Of a DNA stretch of 64,000 nucleotides, positions 26,348 to 34,275 are shown one piece after another. Source of the stretch: Pseudomonas sp. HMWF032 (GTDB lineage: Bacteria > Pseudomonadota > Gammaproteobacteria > Pseudomonadales > Pseudomonadaceae); assembly GCF_003060885.1 (NCBI RefSeq), contig NZ_QAIG01000013.1:234702-298701 (forward strand), in the 5' to 3' direction. How positions within the stretch are numbered: the first letter of the stretch is position 1; each line of letters opens with the position of its first letter. A program made the position numbers and the translations under genes. The notes beneath the pieces are model-generated. The model ran no database searches. It was not told the DNA's origin and saw only the letters and a list, made by a program, of their open reading frames with translations.

Positions 26348-27388
26348 TTAATGGTCATTCAAGCAACGGCGGTACTCGCCAGGACTCTGCCCCGTCCAGC
26401 GACGAAAGGCGCGAGCCAGCGAACCGGGCTCACTGAACCCGACCAGAAAGGCGATTTCCGCCAGTTCCAGCGCCGGGTCACGCAGGTAATTGAGCACCAG
26501 TTGCTGGCGGGTTTCATCCACCAACTGGTTGAAGGATAACCCGGCCTCGCGCAAACGCCGCTGCAGGGTACGCGGACTGAGCGCCAAACGCGCGGCGATT
26601 TGCTGCAGATCAGCGCCCGCCTCCGGCAACTGCCGGGACAATTCCAGCCGCGCACGATCAAGCACGCTGCTGCCCTGCTGGATTTCCCCGAGCAGGCGAT
26701 CGGCATAGGCATCGAGCATCACCCGCACCTGGGCATCAGCCTGGCCAAGTGGCGTGGCGAGCAGGCGCCTGGGAAAGACCAGGGCGTTATCGGCTTGATC
26801 GAACAGCACCGGACAGCGAAAAATCCGCAGGTACTCGGAGGTATCCGCCGGAGCCGAATGCTGGAAGCGCACCTCGGTCGGTGGAATATCCAGGCCGCTG
26901 ATCCAGTGGCCGAAGGTTACCCAGCCAGCCAGGGTTTCTTCACTGAGTTGACGTTTCTGCTGCGGCAACAAGGGCTGCCAGCTGTGCGCCACCTGCGGTT
27001 CCAGCTCAGGACGCGGCGGCTCATCAGCCAGATCGACCACCCCCAGATTCCCCACCAACGCGGCGTAACGCGCCTGGCGATGCAGCGCATCAGCGAGGGT
27101 CGCGCAGCTCATGATCAGGTAGCCAAGCACTCCGTAGTAACCCGGCCGCACCGCCTCGCCCAGATGCAGGCCCAGTTGCTCATCGCCGGTCAACTGCACG
27201 CCATTGCCGAGCAGTTCCAGGTAAGTACTGGCGGCAACGCGCTGATCGCGCTGGGCCAGAATCTGCGGACTGAGCTGCACGCGCTCGAGCAACGCGGGCG
27301 TATCGAGCCCCTGACGGGCGAGGTAGTCGAGCAACCCTTGCAGGTAGGCGACTGAAATCGAACTGTTGACCACTACAGGGGTATCCAT
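26348..27388 (-). CDS. AraC family transcriptional regulator
   Basis: The 346-residue protein has an N-terminal arabinose-binding-like domain (about 20-210, QLGLHLGEAVRPGYYGVLGYL) and a C-terminal AraC helix-turn-helix pair (LALSPRTLQRRLREAG and AFLVGFSEPGSLARAFRRWTG). The N-terminal type is shared with OruR/ArgR-like pseudomonad regulators. ATG 27388 has AGGAG about 5 nt upstream. The longer frame to 27739 overlaps the divergent lptM gene. The effector and targets are unknown. Confidence 0.87.
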   Translation of the reverse strand: MDTPVVVNSSISVAYLQGLLDYLARQGLDTPALLERVQLSPQILAQRDQRVAASTYLELLGNGVQLTGDEQLGLHLGEAVRPGYYGVLGYLIMSCATLADALHRQARYAALVGNLGVVDLADEPPRPELEPQVAHSWQPLLPQQKRQLSEETLAGWVTFGHWISGLDIPPTEVRFQHSAPADTSEYLRIFRCPVLFDQADNALVFPRRLLATPLGQADAQVRVMLDAYADRLLGEIQQGSSVLDRARLELSRQLPEAGADLQQIAARLALSPRTLQRRLREAGLSFNQLVDETRQQLVLNYLRDPALELAEIAFLVGFSEPGSLARAFRRWTGQSPGEYRRCLNDH

Positions 27389-27535
27389 CCGGGCTCCTGA
27401 ACGCGGGTGGTAAGCGCAAATACTCCGCCAAAGATACAGGCAAAGCCCCGCCAGACGGGAATTCTGGCGCATAGGCAAGGCGTCGGGGGGTCGGTATACT
27501 CCGGCGCAATCATGCTTTATTACAAGGATTTCACC

Positions 27536-27661
27536 ATGAAGCGGTTGTTTACTGCCTTTATCGCGATGCTTGCTGTCAGCACCCTGCTCACGGGCTGCGG
27601 CCAGAAAGGCCCGCTGTACCTGCCGGAAGAAAGCCAGCCAGCGCCTGCGCAAACCGAATAA
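27536..27661 (+). CDS. lptM: LptM (YifL/LppL) small lipoprotein
   Basis: The 41-residue lipoprotein has signal and lipobox LLTGC, then the hallmark GCGQKGPLYLP directly after the Cys. E. coli LptM (YifL) assists oxidative maturation of the LptD-LptE translocon, and the Pseudomonas gene is often called lppL. It starts at the head of the lysA-dapF operon, 9 nt before lysA. Too short to be found by length filters, but unmistakable by motif and place. Confidence 0.9.
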   Translation: MKRLFTAFIAMLAVSTLLTGCGQKGPLYLPEESQPAPAQTE

Positions 27662-27670
27662 GGGCCAGCT

Positions 27671-28918
27671 ATGAACGCCTTCAACTACCGCGACGGCCAG
27701 CTGTTCGCGGAAGGCGTGGCCTTGTCTGCCATCGCCCAACGCTTCGGTACGCCGACCTACGTCTACTCACGTGCGCACATCGAGGCGCAGTACCGCACCT
27801 ATGCCGATGCCCTGCAGGGTATGCCGCATCTGGTGTGTTTTGCCGTCAAAGCCAACTCCAACATCGGCGTGCTGAATGTCCTGGCCCGCCTCGGCGCTGG
27901 CTTCGATATCGTCTCCCGCGGTGAGCTGGAGCGCGTCCTGGCAGCTGGCGGCGAAGCGAGCAAGATCGTCTTCTCCGGCGTCGGCAAAAGCCGTGATGAC
28001 ATGCGCCGCGCCCTGGAGGTTGGCGTGCACTGCTTCAACGTCGAGTCCACCGAAGAGCTGGAACGCCTGCAAGTGGTCGCCGCCGAGCTGGGCAAGACGG
28101 CGGCGATTTCGCTGCGGGTCAACCCGGACGTCGACGCCGGCACCCATCCGTACATCTCCACCGGTCTGAAAGAAAACAAGTTCGGCATCGACATCGAGCA
28201 GGCTGAAGCGGTGTATGCCCGCGCCGCCGAGTTGCCGAACCTGCAGATCGTCGGGGTCGATTGCCACATAGGCTCGCAGCTGACGGCCCTGGCACCGTTT
28301 CTCGATGCTCTGGATCGCCTGCTGGTACTGGTTGACCGCCTGGCTGCACGCGGCATCCGCATCAGGCACCTGGATCTGGGTGGTGGCCTGGGCGTGCAAT
28401 ACCGCGATGAGCAGCCACCGCAGGCTGGCGAGTACATCGCCGCCGTGCGTGAGCGCCTGACCGGTCGTGACCTGGCCCTGGTATTTGAACCGGGTCGCTA
28501 CATCGTCGCCAACGCCGGCGTGCTGCTGACTCAGGTGGAATACCTCAAACACACCGAACACAAGGATTTCGCCATCGTCGATGCGGCGATGAACGACCTG
28601 ATCCGCCCGGCGCTGTACCAGGCCTGGATGGATGTAGTAGCCGTGCAGCCGCGCGATGACGCAACCCGCAACTACGACATCGTCGGGCCGATCTGCGAGA
28701 CCGGCGACTTCCTCGCCAAGGACCGCGACCTGGCCCTGGCCGAAGGTGATCTGCTGGCTGTGCGCTCGGCCGGTGCTTACGGTTTTGTCATGAGTTCCAA
28801 CTACAACACCCGCGGCCGCGCCGCCGAGGTGATGGTGGATGGCGAACAGGCCTTCGAAGTGCGTCGTCGCGAGACGCTCGGCGAACTCTTTGCGGGCGAA
28901 AGCCGCCTGCCGGAGTAA
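27671..28918 (+). CDS. lysA: Diaminopimelate decarboxylase
   Basis: This 415-residue PLP enzyme converts meso-diaminopimelate to lysine. The PLP Lys lies in VCFAVKANSN (about residue 60). The glycine-rich phosphate-binding HLDLGGGLGVQY and the C-terminal SAGAYGFVMSSNYN are present. It is followed after 5 nt by dapF, which makes its substrate. Confidence 0.96.
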   Translation: MNAFNYRDGQLFAEGVALSAIAQRFGTPTYVYSRAHIEAQYRTYADALQGMPHLVCFAVKANSNIGVLNVLARLGAGFDIVSRGELERVLAAGGEASKIVFSGVGKSRDDMRRALEVGVHCFNVESTEELERLQVVAAELGKTAAISLRVNPDVDAGTHPYISTGLKENKFGIDIEQAEAVYARAAELPNLQIVGVDCHIGSQLTALAPFLDALDRLLVLVDRLAARGIRIRHLDLGGGLGVQYRDEQPPQAGEYIAAVRERLTGRDLALVFEPGRYIVANAGVLLTQVEYLKHTEHKDFAIVDAAMNDLIRPALYQAWMDVVAVQPRDDATRNYDIVGPICETGDFLAKDRDLALAEGDLLAVRSAGAYGFVMSSNYNTRGRAAEVMVDGEQAFEVRRRETLGELFAGESRLPE

Positions 28919-28923
28919 AACCG

Positions 28924-29754
28924 ATGCTATTGCGCTTTACCAAGATGCACGGCCTCGGCAATGACTTCATGGTCCTCGACCTGGTCAGCCAGCACGCGCA
29001 TATCCAGCCGAAAAACGCCAAGGCCTGGGGCGACCGTCACACCGGCGTGGGCTTCGATCAGCTGCTGATTGTCGAGCCGCCGAGCAACCCGGACGTGGAC
29101 TTCCGCTACCGCATCTTCAATGCCGACGGCTCGGAAGTGGAACAGTGCGGCAACGGCGCACGCTGCTTTGCCCGTTTCGTGCTGGACAAGCGCCTGACGG
29201 TGAAGAAGCAAATCCGTGTGGAAACCAAGGGCGGCATCATCGAGCTGGATGTACGCAACGACGGCCAGATCAGCGTCAACATGGGCGCACCGCGCCTGGT
29301 GCCTGCCGATATCCCGTTCCAGGCCGAACAGCAAGCGCTGAGCTACAGCGTGGCCGTCGACGGACAGGCCGTTGAGCTGGCCGCCGTGTCCATGGGTAAC
29401 CCGCATGCCGTGCTGCGCGTCGAAAGCGTCGACAACGCGCCGGTACACAGCCTCGGGCCGAAGCTCGAACACCACCCGCGCTTCCCGCAACGGGTGAATG
29501 TCGGCTTCCTCCAGGTGCTCGACCGCACACACGCCAAGCTGCGCGTCTGGGAGCGCGGCGCCGGGGAAACGCAGGCCTGCGGTACCGGTGCCTGCGCAGC
29601 GGCAGTGGCAGCTATCAGCCAGGGCTGGATGGATTCTCCGCTGCAGATCGAGCTGCCAGGCGGCAAACTGAGCATCGAGTGGGCAGGCCCAGGGCGGCCC
29701 GTTATGATGACCGGGCCCGCCGTACGGGTGTACGAAGGACAAGTCCGCTTATGA
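28924..29754 (+). CDS. dapF: Diaminopimelate epimerase
   Basis: The 276-residue epimerase converts LL- to meso-diaminopimelate for lysine and peptidoglycan. Both catalytic Cys are visible: Cys75 in EQCGNGARC and Cys219 in ETQACGTGACA. The N-terminus MLLRFTKMHGLGNDFMV is typical. The stop TGA lies in a short tandem duplication described separately. Confidence 0.96.
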   Translation: MLLRFTKMHGLGNDFMVLDLVSQHAHIQPKNAKAWGDRHTGVGFDQLLIVEPPSNPDVDFRYRIFNADGSEVEQCGNGARCFARFVLDKRLTVKKQIRVETKGGIIELDVRNDGQISVNMGAPRLVPADIPFQAEQQALSYSVAVDGQAVELAAVSMGNPHAVLRVESVDNAPVHSLGPKLEHHPRFPQRVNVGFLQVLDRTHAKLRVWERGAGETQACGTGACAAAVAAISQGWMDSPLQIELPGGKLSIEWAGPGRPVMMTGPAVRVYEGQVRL

Positions 29755-29779
29755 CTGAGCAGCGCTTATGACAGACCAG
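29746..29779. repeat. 17-bp imperfect tandem duplication at the dapF/DUF484 junction
   Basis: Positions 29746-29762 and 29763-29779 match at 15 of 17 bases, each containing CGCTTATGAC. The first copy holds the dapF stop with an overlapping ATG (29751) that now runs into a stop after six codons. The second copy carries the start used by DUF484 (29768). Confidence 0.75.
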
Positions 29780-30466
29780 CAGGATTCACCCAAACCATTG
29801 GATTCAGAAACAGTCGCCGCTTACCTGCGCCTGCATCCGGAATTCTTTATCGACCACGACGAGTTGATCCCCGAGCTGCGCATTCCGCACCAGCGCGGCG
29901 ATACCGTGTCACTGGTCGAGCGTCAGGTGAAGCTGCTGCGCGAGCGTAATATCGAGATGCGTCACCGCCTCTCGCAACTGATGGACGTGGCCCGTGACAA
30001 CGACCGGCTGTTCGACAAGACCCGCCGCCTGGTACTCGACCTGCTCGATGCCAGCAGCCTGGAAGAAGTGGTCAGCTGCGTTGAAGACAGCCTGCGCCGC
30101 GAGTTTCAGGTGCCCTTTGTCAGCCTGATCCTGTTTTGCGATGTACCACTGCCGGTTGGCCGCTCGGTCAGCAGTGCCGAAGCGCATCAGGCCATTGGCG
30201 GGCTATTGGCCGGTGGCAAAACCATCTGCGGCGTGCTGCGTGAACATGAGCTGAACTTCCTGTTTGGCAACGAAGACGGTGCTCAGGTTGGCTCGGCCGC
30301 GGTGGTCAGCATCAGCCACCAGGGCCTGCATGGCGTGCTGGCGATTGGCAGCGCCGATCCACAGCATTACAAAAGCTCGCTGGGCACGCTGTTCCTCGGC
30401 TACATTGCCGAAGTGCTGGCACGCGTCGTTCCCGGTTTTGCCACACCGTTGCGCTCGGTACGCTAG
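29768..30466 (+). CDS. DUF484 family GAF-like protein
   Basis: The 232-residue protein has a coiled-coil N-terminal part (SLVERQVKLLRERNIEMRHRL) and a GAF-like C-terminal domain. It is conserved between dapF and xerC in gammaproteobacteria (E. coli YigA neighbourhood). The role is unknown. It starts 13 nt after dapF and is followed by xerC after 38 nt. Confidence 0.88.
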   Translation: MTDQQDSPKPLDSETVAAYLRLHPEFFIDHDELIPELRIPHQRGDTVSLVERQVKLLRERNIEMRHRLSQLMDVARDNDRLFDKTRRLVLDLLDASSLEEVVSCVEDSLRREFQVPFVSLILFCDVPLPVGRSVSSAEAHQAIGGLLAGGKTICGVLREHELNFLFGNEDGAQVGSAAVVSISHQGLHGVLAIGSADPQHYKSSLGTLFLGYIAEVLARVVPGFATPLRSVR

Positions 30467-30504
30467 CGCTAAACCTCGCAGCGACCGTATCGCAGGGAGC
30501 CTCC

Positions 30505-31401
30505 ATGCAAGACCTCCTGGACGCCTACCTCGAACACCTGCGCAGTGAGCGCCAGCTTTCTTCCCATACCCTGATTGGCTATCGCCACGACCTGAGCACG
30601 CTGTTGACGTTCTGCAGCCAGGAGCAGATCGACAGCTGGAGCGCGCTCGACACGCCACGTCTGCGCCGCATAATCGGCCGTTTGCACATGCAGGGCCAGT
30701 CCAGCCGCAGCCTGGCCCGCCTGCTCTCGGCCGCGCGCGGCCTGTACCGCTACCTGATTCGTGAAGGTCATTGCGACAGCGACCCGGCCAGCGGCCTGAC
30801 GCCACCCAAGGGCGAACGTCGCCTGCCGAAAACCCTGGATGCCGACCGCGCCGCACAACTGCTCGACGGCGCCCTGGAAGACGACTTTATCGCCCGCCGC
30901 GACCAGGCCATGCTGGAGCTGTTCTATTCATCTGGGCTGCGCCTGTCCGAGCTGGTCAGCCTCAATCTGGACGGCCTCGACCTGCCGGCCGGCTTGGTAC
31001 GCGTCATCGGCAAGGGCAACAAGACCCGCGAACTGCCCATCGGGCGCATGGCACGCGAAGCGATGGAGCAATGGTTGCCACTGCGCGCGCTGGCCAGCCC
31101 GGCCGATGGCGCCGTGTTTATCAGCCAGCAAGGCCGGCGTATCGGCCCACGCGCGGTGCAACTGCGCGTGCGTCAGGCCGGTGTGCGTGAGCTGGGCCAG
31201 CACCTGCACCCGCACATGCTGCGTCACAGCTTCGCCAGCCATATGCTGGAATCATCCCAGGATCTGCGCGCCGTGCAGGAGCTGCTTGGCCACGCCGACA
31301 TCGCCACCACACAGGTCTACACCCACCTGGATTTTCAGCACCTGGCCACTGTTTATGATCAGGCTCACCCTCGGGCCAAACGCAAAGGCAGCACAGAATG
31401 A
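30505..31401 (+). CDS. xerC: Tyrosine recombinase XerC (Sss)
   Basis: The 298-residue recombinase resolves chromosome dimers at dif with XerD. All active-site residues are visible: Arg146 (SGLRLSEL), Lys170, His237 and Arg240 (HPHMLRHSFASHML), His263 (LLGHADIATTQ) and nucleophile Tyr272 (VYTHL). The N-terminal SAM-like domain occupies about 1-90. In Pseudomonas it is also known as sss, linked to root colonisation and phase variation. It overlaps yigB by 4 nt. It is the housekeeping enzyme, not an integron integrase. Confidence 0.95.
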   Translation: MQDLLDAYLEHLRSERQLSSHTLIGYRHDLSTLLTFCSQEQIDSWSALDTPRLRRIIGRLHMQGQSSRSLARLLSAARGLYRYLIREGHCDSDPASGLTPPKGERRLPKTLDADRAAQLLDGALEDDFIARRDQAMLELFYSSGLRLSELVSLNLDGLDLPAGLVRVIGKGNKTRELPIGRMAREAMEQWLPLRALASPADGAVFISQQGRRIGPRAVQLRVRQAGVRELGQHLHPHMLRHSFASHMLESSQDLRAVQELLGHADIATTQVYTHLDFQHLATVYDQAHPRAKRKGSTE

Positions 31402-32093
31402 GCATTCAACTGATCACCTTCGACCTTGACGACACCCTGTGGGATGTCACCCCGGTGATGCAGGACGCCGAAGCCGCACTGCGCAATTGGCTGGCCCTGC
31501 ATGCGCCACGCCTCGGCGGCGTGCCGGTGGAGCACCTGTGGTCGATTCGCACCACCTTGCTGCAGGCCGAACCGATGCTCAAGCATCGTCTCAGCGAACT
31601 GCGCCGGCGCATTCTTTTCCACGCCCTATCAGATGCCGGCTATGCACACGCGGATGCACAAACGCTGGCCGAGGCCGGTTTTCAGGTGTTCCTCGCGGCA
31701 CGCCATCAGGTCGAACTGTTCGCCGAGGTACACCCTACGCTTGAGGCCCTGGCCAACCGCTTCCAGCTCGGGGTGATCACCAACGGCAATGCCGATGTGC
31801 GCCGCCTGGGCCTGGCCGACTACTTCCAGTTCGCCCTGTGCGCCGAGGAGCTGGGCGTCGGTAAGCCCGACCCGAAGCCATTCAGCGAAGCGCTGAAGCG
31901 CGCCGGTATCGCGGCCGAGCACGCGGTGCATATCGGTGACCACCCCAGCGACGACATTGCCGGGGCGCAGGCGGCCGGCCTGCGCGCGATCTGGTTCAAC
32001 CCTCAGGGTAAGGTCTGGGGCGCGGAAAACCGCCCGGATGCGGAGATCCGCAGCCTGGCCGAACTGCCAGTGCTGCTGCACAGCTGGGCGTAA
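31398..32093 (+). CDS. yigB: HAD-family phosphatase (YigB type)
   Basis: The 231-residue HAD hydrolase has motif I FDLDDTLWD (Asp9, Asp11), a helical cap, motif II GVITNGNAD, and motifs III-IV GKPDPKPF and HIGDHPSDDIAGA. E. coli YigB dephosphorylates FMN and the riboflavin precursor phosphate, and the same activity is inferred here. It ends the lptM-lysA-dapF-DUF484-xerC-yigB operon. Confidence 0.87.
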   Translation: MSIQLITFDLDDTLWDVTPVMQDAEAALRNWLALHAPRLGGVPVEHLWSIRTTLLQAEPMLKHRLSELRRRILFHALSDAGYAHADAQTLAEAGFQVFLAARHQVELFAEVHPTLEALANRFQLGVITNGNADVRRLGLADYFQFALCAEELGVGKPDPKPFSEALKRAGIAAEHAVHIGDHPSDDIAGAQAAGLRAIWFNPQGKVWGAENRPDAEIRSLAELPVLLHSWA

Positions 32094-32104
32094 ACCGCGC
32101 TCAA

Positions 32105-32148
32105 CCGCCACAAATGGCGGCCATTAAAAATCGCCGGGAGCGATTTTT
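32105..32148 (+). terminator. Two adjacent hairpins downstream of yigB
   Basis: The first hairpin is CCGCCA / TGGCGG (32105-32120). The second is AAAAATCGC / GCGATTTTT (32126-32148), perfect over 9 bp, ending in five T. The second could act as a weak terminator for yigB before the main one at 32203. Confidence 0.55.
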
Positions 32149-32207
32149 GACGTCGCACAGCGACGGCCCCGAAGGGGTGGCCGCCATGGATGGCAGGCCA
32201 CAAAAAA
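32140..32207. repeat. Dispersed intergenic repeat, copy 1
   Basis: About 68 bp containing GCGACGGC and an imperfect palindrome around GCCATGGATGGC, running into an A-tract and a terminator hairpin. A second copy at 34173-34238 matches at roughly four of five positions and has the same hairpin context. Confidence 0.65.
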
Positions 32208-32237
32208 GCCCGCATGCTGATGGCATGCGGGCTTTTT
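32203..32237. terminator. Bidirectional terminator between yigB and sutA
   Basis: A perfect 15-bp stem with A-run on the left and T-run on the right (32203-32217 with 32223-32237; loop TGATG) lies between convergent yigB and sutA and can stop both. Confidence 0.9.
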
Positions 32238-32253
32238 GTTTTTCGGCAGACTT

Positions 32254-32583
32254 TTAGATGGGGCGGCTGCCGTATTTGCTGTCCGGCTTCTTGGGTGGGT
32301 CAGCCACCACGTTGGCTTCCACCTCTTGCACCTTGCCACCCCGGGCCAAAAACTCTTCCATAGCGCGCGCCAGGGCATCACGTTCTTTCTGCTTGGCTTC
32401 GATGCTCGGCAGATCTTCTACATCGACGGCAGCCTTGGCTTTCTTGCTTTTGCTGGCCGGAACAATTTCATCGTCGCCGTCACCCTCATCACCGCTGTCG
32501 CCGTCATCGGCGGCCGCCAGTTCTTCGCCTTCGTCTTCTTCAGCGCCTTCTAATTCGTCGTGTTCCAGATCTTCGTCGCTCAT
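32254..32583 (-). CDS. sutA: SutA, RNA-polymerase-binding regulator of slow growth
   Basis: The 109-residue protein has a very acidic N-terminal half (Asp/Glu-rich, residues 1-42), a short helical middle (PSIEAKQKERDALARAMEEFLARGG) and a flexible C-terminus (KKPDSKYGSRPI). This is the layout of P. aeruginosa SutA (105 residues), which binds RNA polymerase and raises transcription of rRNA and maintenance genes during slow growth. GAGG lies before the ATG. Confidence 0.9.
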   Translation of the reverse strand: MSDEDLEHDELEGAEEDEGEELAAADDGDSGDEGDGDDEIVPASKSKKAKAAVDVEDLPSIEAKQKERDALARAMEEFLARGGKVQEVEANVVADPPKKPDSKYGSRPI

Positions 32584-32811
32584 GTTCCAACCTCATGACT
32601 TGCGAAAAGCAGAGTAGTTATAGCCCAGCTGCGTCAGCTTTCTAACGTCGCTGATAAAAATTCCAGGGTTCTGGCTGTGGCTGAACGCTGCGCATCGGCG
32701 ATCTGCGCTCAACGGCGCGCATTCTAGGGGCTGTTGCCCGTGGATCACAACCGCACCAACGTCTGTTTTAGGGCAACACGGCTCGCCAGATGTTGTTTGT
32801 TCACCCTCACA

Positions 32812-32841
32812 TAAAAACAAAGGGCGCCCGAAGGCGCCCTT
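32812..32841 (-). terminator. Terminator of the glnK-amtB1-amtB2 operon
   Basis: A 9-bp stem AAGGGCGCC / GGCGCCCTT (32820-32841) with loop CGAA is followed on the minus strand by five T, 17 nt beyond the amtB2 stop. Confidence 0.85.
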
Positions 32842-32858
32842 GTACACAACTTTGAAAC

Positions 32859-34109
32859 TCAGCGCTTGGTGAATTCAGGATAGGCTTCCATACCGCACTC
32901 GGCGATATCCACACCTTCGTACTCTTCCTCTTCGCTGACACGCAGGCCGATCACCAGCTTGATGATGGACCAGGCGATCAGGCTGGCCACAAAGACCCAA
33001 GCGAAGATCGCACCGATACCCAACAGCTGGGCGCCGAGGCTGGCGTCGCTATTGGTCAGGCAGACCGCCAGCAGGCCCCAGATGCCGCCGGTACCGTGTA
33101 CCGAAATAGCCCCGACCGGGTCATCAATCTTCAGCTTGTCCAGACTGAGAATGGAGAACACCACCAGCACACCACCGACGCCACCGACCAGCGCCGCCTG
33201 CAAAGCACTCGGTGTCAGCGGTTCGGCAGTAATAGACACCAAGCCAGCCAAGGCACCGTTGAGCGCCATGGTCAGGTCGGCCTTACCGAACAGGATGCGC
33301 GCCACCAGCAAGGCGGCGATCAGTCCGCCCGCCGCCGCCAGGTTGGTGTTGACGAACACATTGGCCACGGCGTTGGCGTCTTCTATGCTACTCAGCTTGA
33401 GCTGCGAGCCACCGTTGAAGCCAAACCAGCCGAACCAGAGGATCAAAGTGCCCAGCGTCGCCAGCGGCAGGTTGGCCCCTGGGAAGGCGTTGATCTGCCC
33501 CTTGGGCCCGTACTTGCCCTTACGCGCGCCGAGTAGGATGACCCCGGCCAACGCCGCCGTGGCACCGGCCAGATGAACGATGCCGGAACCGGCGAAGTCC
33601 TTGAAGCCGGCAGCCTTGAGGAAGCCACCGCCCCAGGTCCAATAGCCTTCTACCGGGTAGATCACGCCGCACATGACCACGGCGAAGGCGAGAAAGGCCC
33701 ACAATTTCATGCGCTCGGCCACTGCGCCAGAGACGATCGACATGCAGGTCGCGGCAAACACCACCTGAAAGAAGAAGTCCGCACGTTTGGAATAGTAAGG
33801 CGCGCCATCACCACCGACAACGACCACTTCCGGCACATGTTCCTCACCAATCAGAAAGCCCAGATTAGGCAGCACACCGCCGGCATCGCCGCCGTACATC
33901 AGCGCGTAGCCGAACAGCAGGTACATAACGCACGCCAGTGCGTAGAGGACGATGTTCTTGGTCAGAATTTCGGTGGTGTTCTTGGCCCGTACCAAGCCGG
34001 ATTCGAGCATGGCAAACCCCGCCGCCATCCACATCACCAGGGCACCACAGACCAGCAGATAGAAGGTGTCGAGCGCGTATTGCAAGGGAATCAGTGCGGT
34101 ATTTTCCAT
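32859..34109 (-). CDS. amtB2: Ammonium transporter, second copy (AmtB2)
   Basis: The 416-residue Amt/MEP/Rh channel has about 11 membrane helices. Unlike AmtB1 it starts directly with a membrane segment (MENTALIPLQYALDTFYLL) and no signal peptide. Conserved Amt motifs are present, e.g. IVHLAGATAALAGVILLGARKGKYG and the C-terminal GVDIAECGMEAYPEF. The frame is open to 34157, but ATG 34109 matches the family. It lies 166 nt downstream of amtB1, beyond a hairpin, so it may be read through or have its own promoter. Confidence 0.9.
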   Translation of the reverse strand: MENTALIPLQYALDTFYLLVCGALVMWMAAGFAMLESGLVRAKNTTEILTKNIVLYALACVMYLLFGYALMYGGDAGGVLPNLGFLIGEEHVPEVVVVGGDGAPYYSKRADFFFQVVFAATCMSIVSGAVAERMKLWAFLAFAVVMCGVIYPVEGYWTWGGGFLKAAGFKDFAGSGIVHLAGATAALAGVILLGARKGKYGPKGQINAFPGANLPLATLGTLILWFGWFGFNGGSQLKLSSIEDANAVANVFVNTNLAAAGGLIAALLVARILFGKADLTMALNGALAGLVSITAEPLTPSALQAALVGGVGGVLVVFSILSLDKLKIDDPVGAISVHGTGGIWGLLAVCLTNSDASLGAQLLGIGAIFAWVFVASLIAWSIIKLVIGLRVSEEEEYEGVDIAECGMEAYPEFTKR

Positions 34110-34172
34110 AAGTACTCCGTTGTACCGTAGGACCTGCGCCACCGTTGGCGCGGACAAAGAAAATCATCGGTA

Positions 34173-34238
34173 GTCATTTTTAACGGCGCGTAGCGACGGC
34201 ACGCAGGGTGGCTGCCATGGATGGCTGGCCATAAAAAA
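34173..34238. repeat. Dispersed intergenic repeat, copy 2
   Basis: This repeat is related to 32140-32207 and contains TAGCGACGGC and GCCATGGATGGC, also running straight into an A-tract and hairpin. It lies between amtB1 and amtB2. Confidence 0.65.
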
Positions 34239-34260
34239 CGCCCGGCAGGCCGGGCGTTTT
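34233..34260. terminator. Hairpin terminator between amtB1 and amtB2
   Basis: CGCCCGGC / GCCGGGCG (34239-34256) is flanked by A-run and T-run, able to act on either strand, 16 nt past the amtB1 stop. It would limit amtB2 expression from the glnK promoter. Confidence 0.8.
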
Positions 34261-34275
34261 GCACAGCAGTTAGAC

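Noticed and set aside
30505..31401. Tyrosine recombinase considered as the missing integron integrase
   Set aside because: Its place after dapF-DUF484 and its sequence identify it as XerC. No extra IntI-specific insert was seen, and it is 30 kb from the array.
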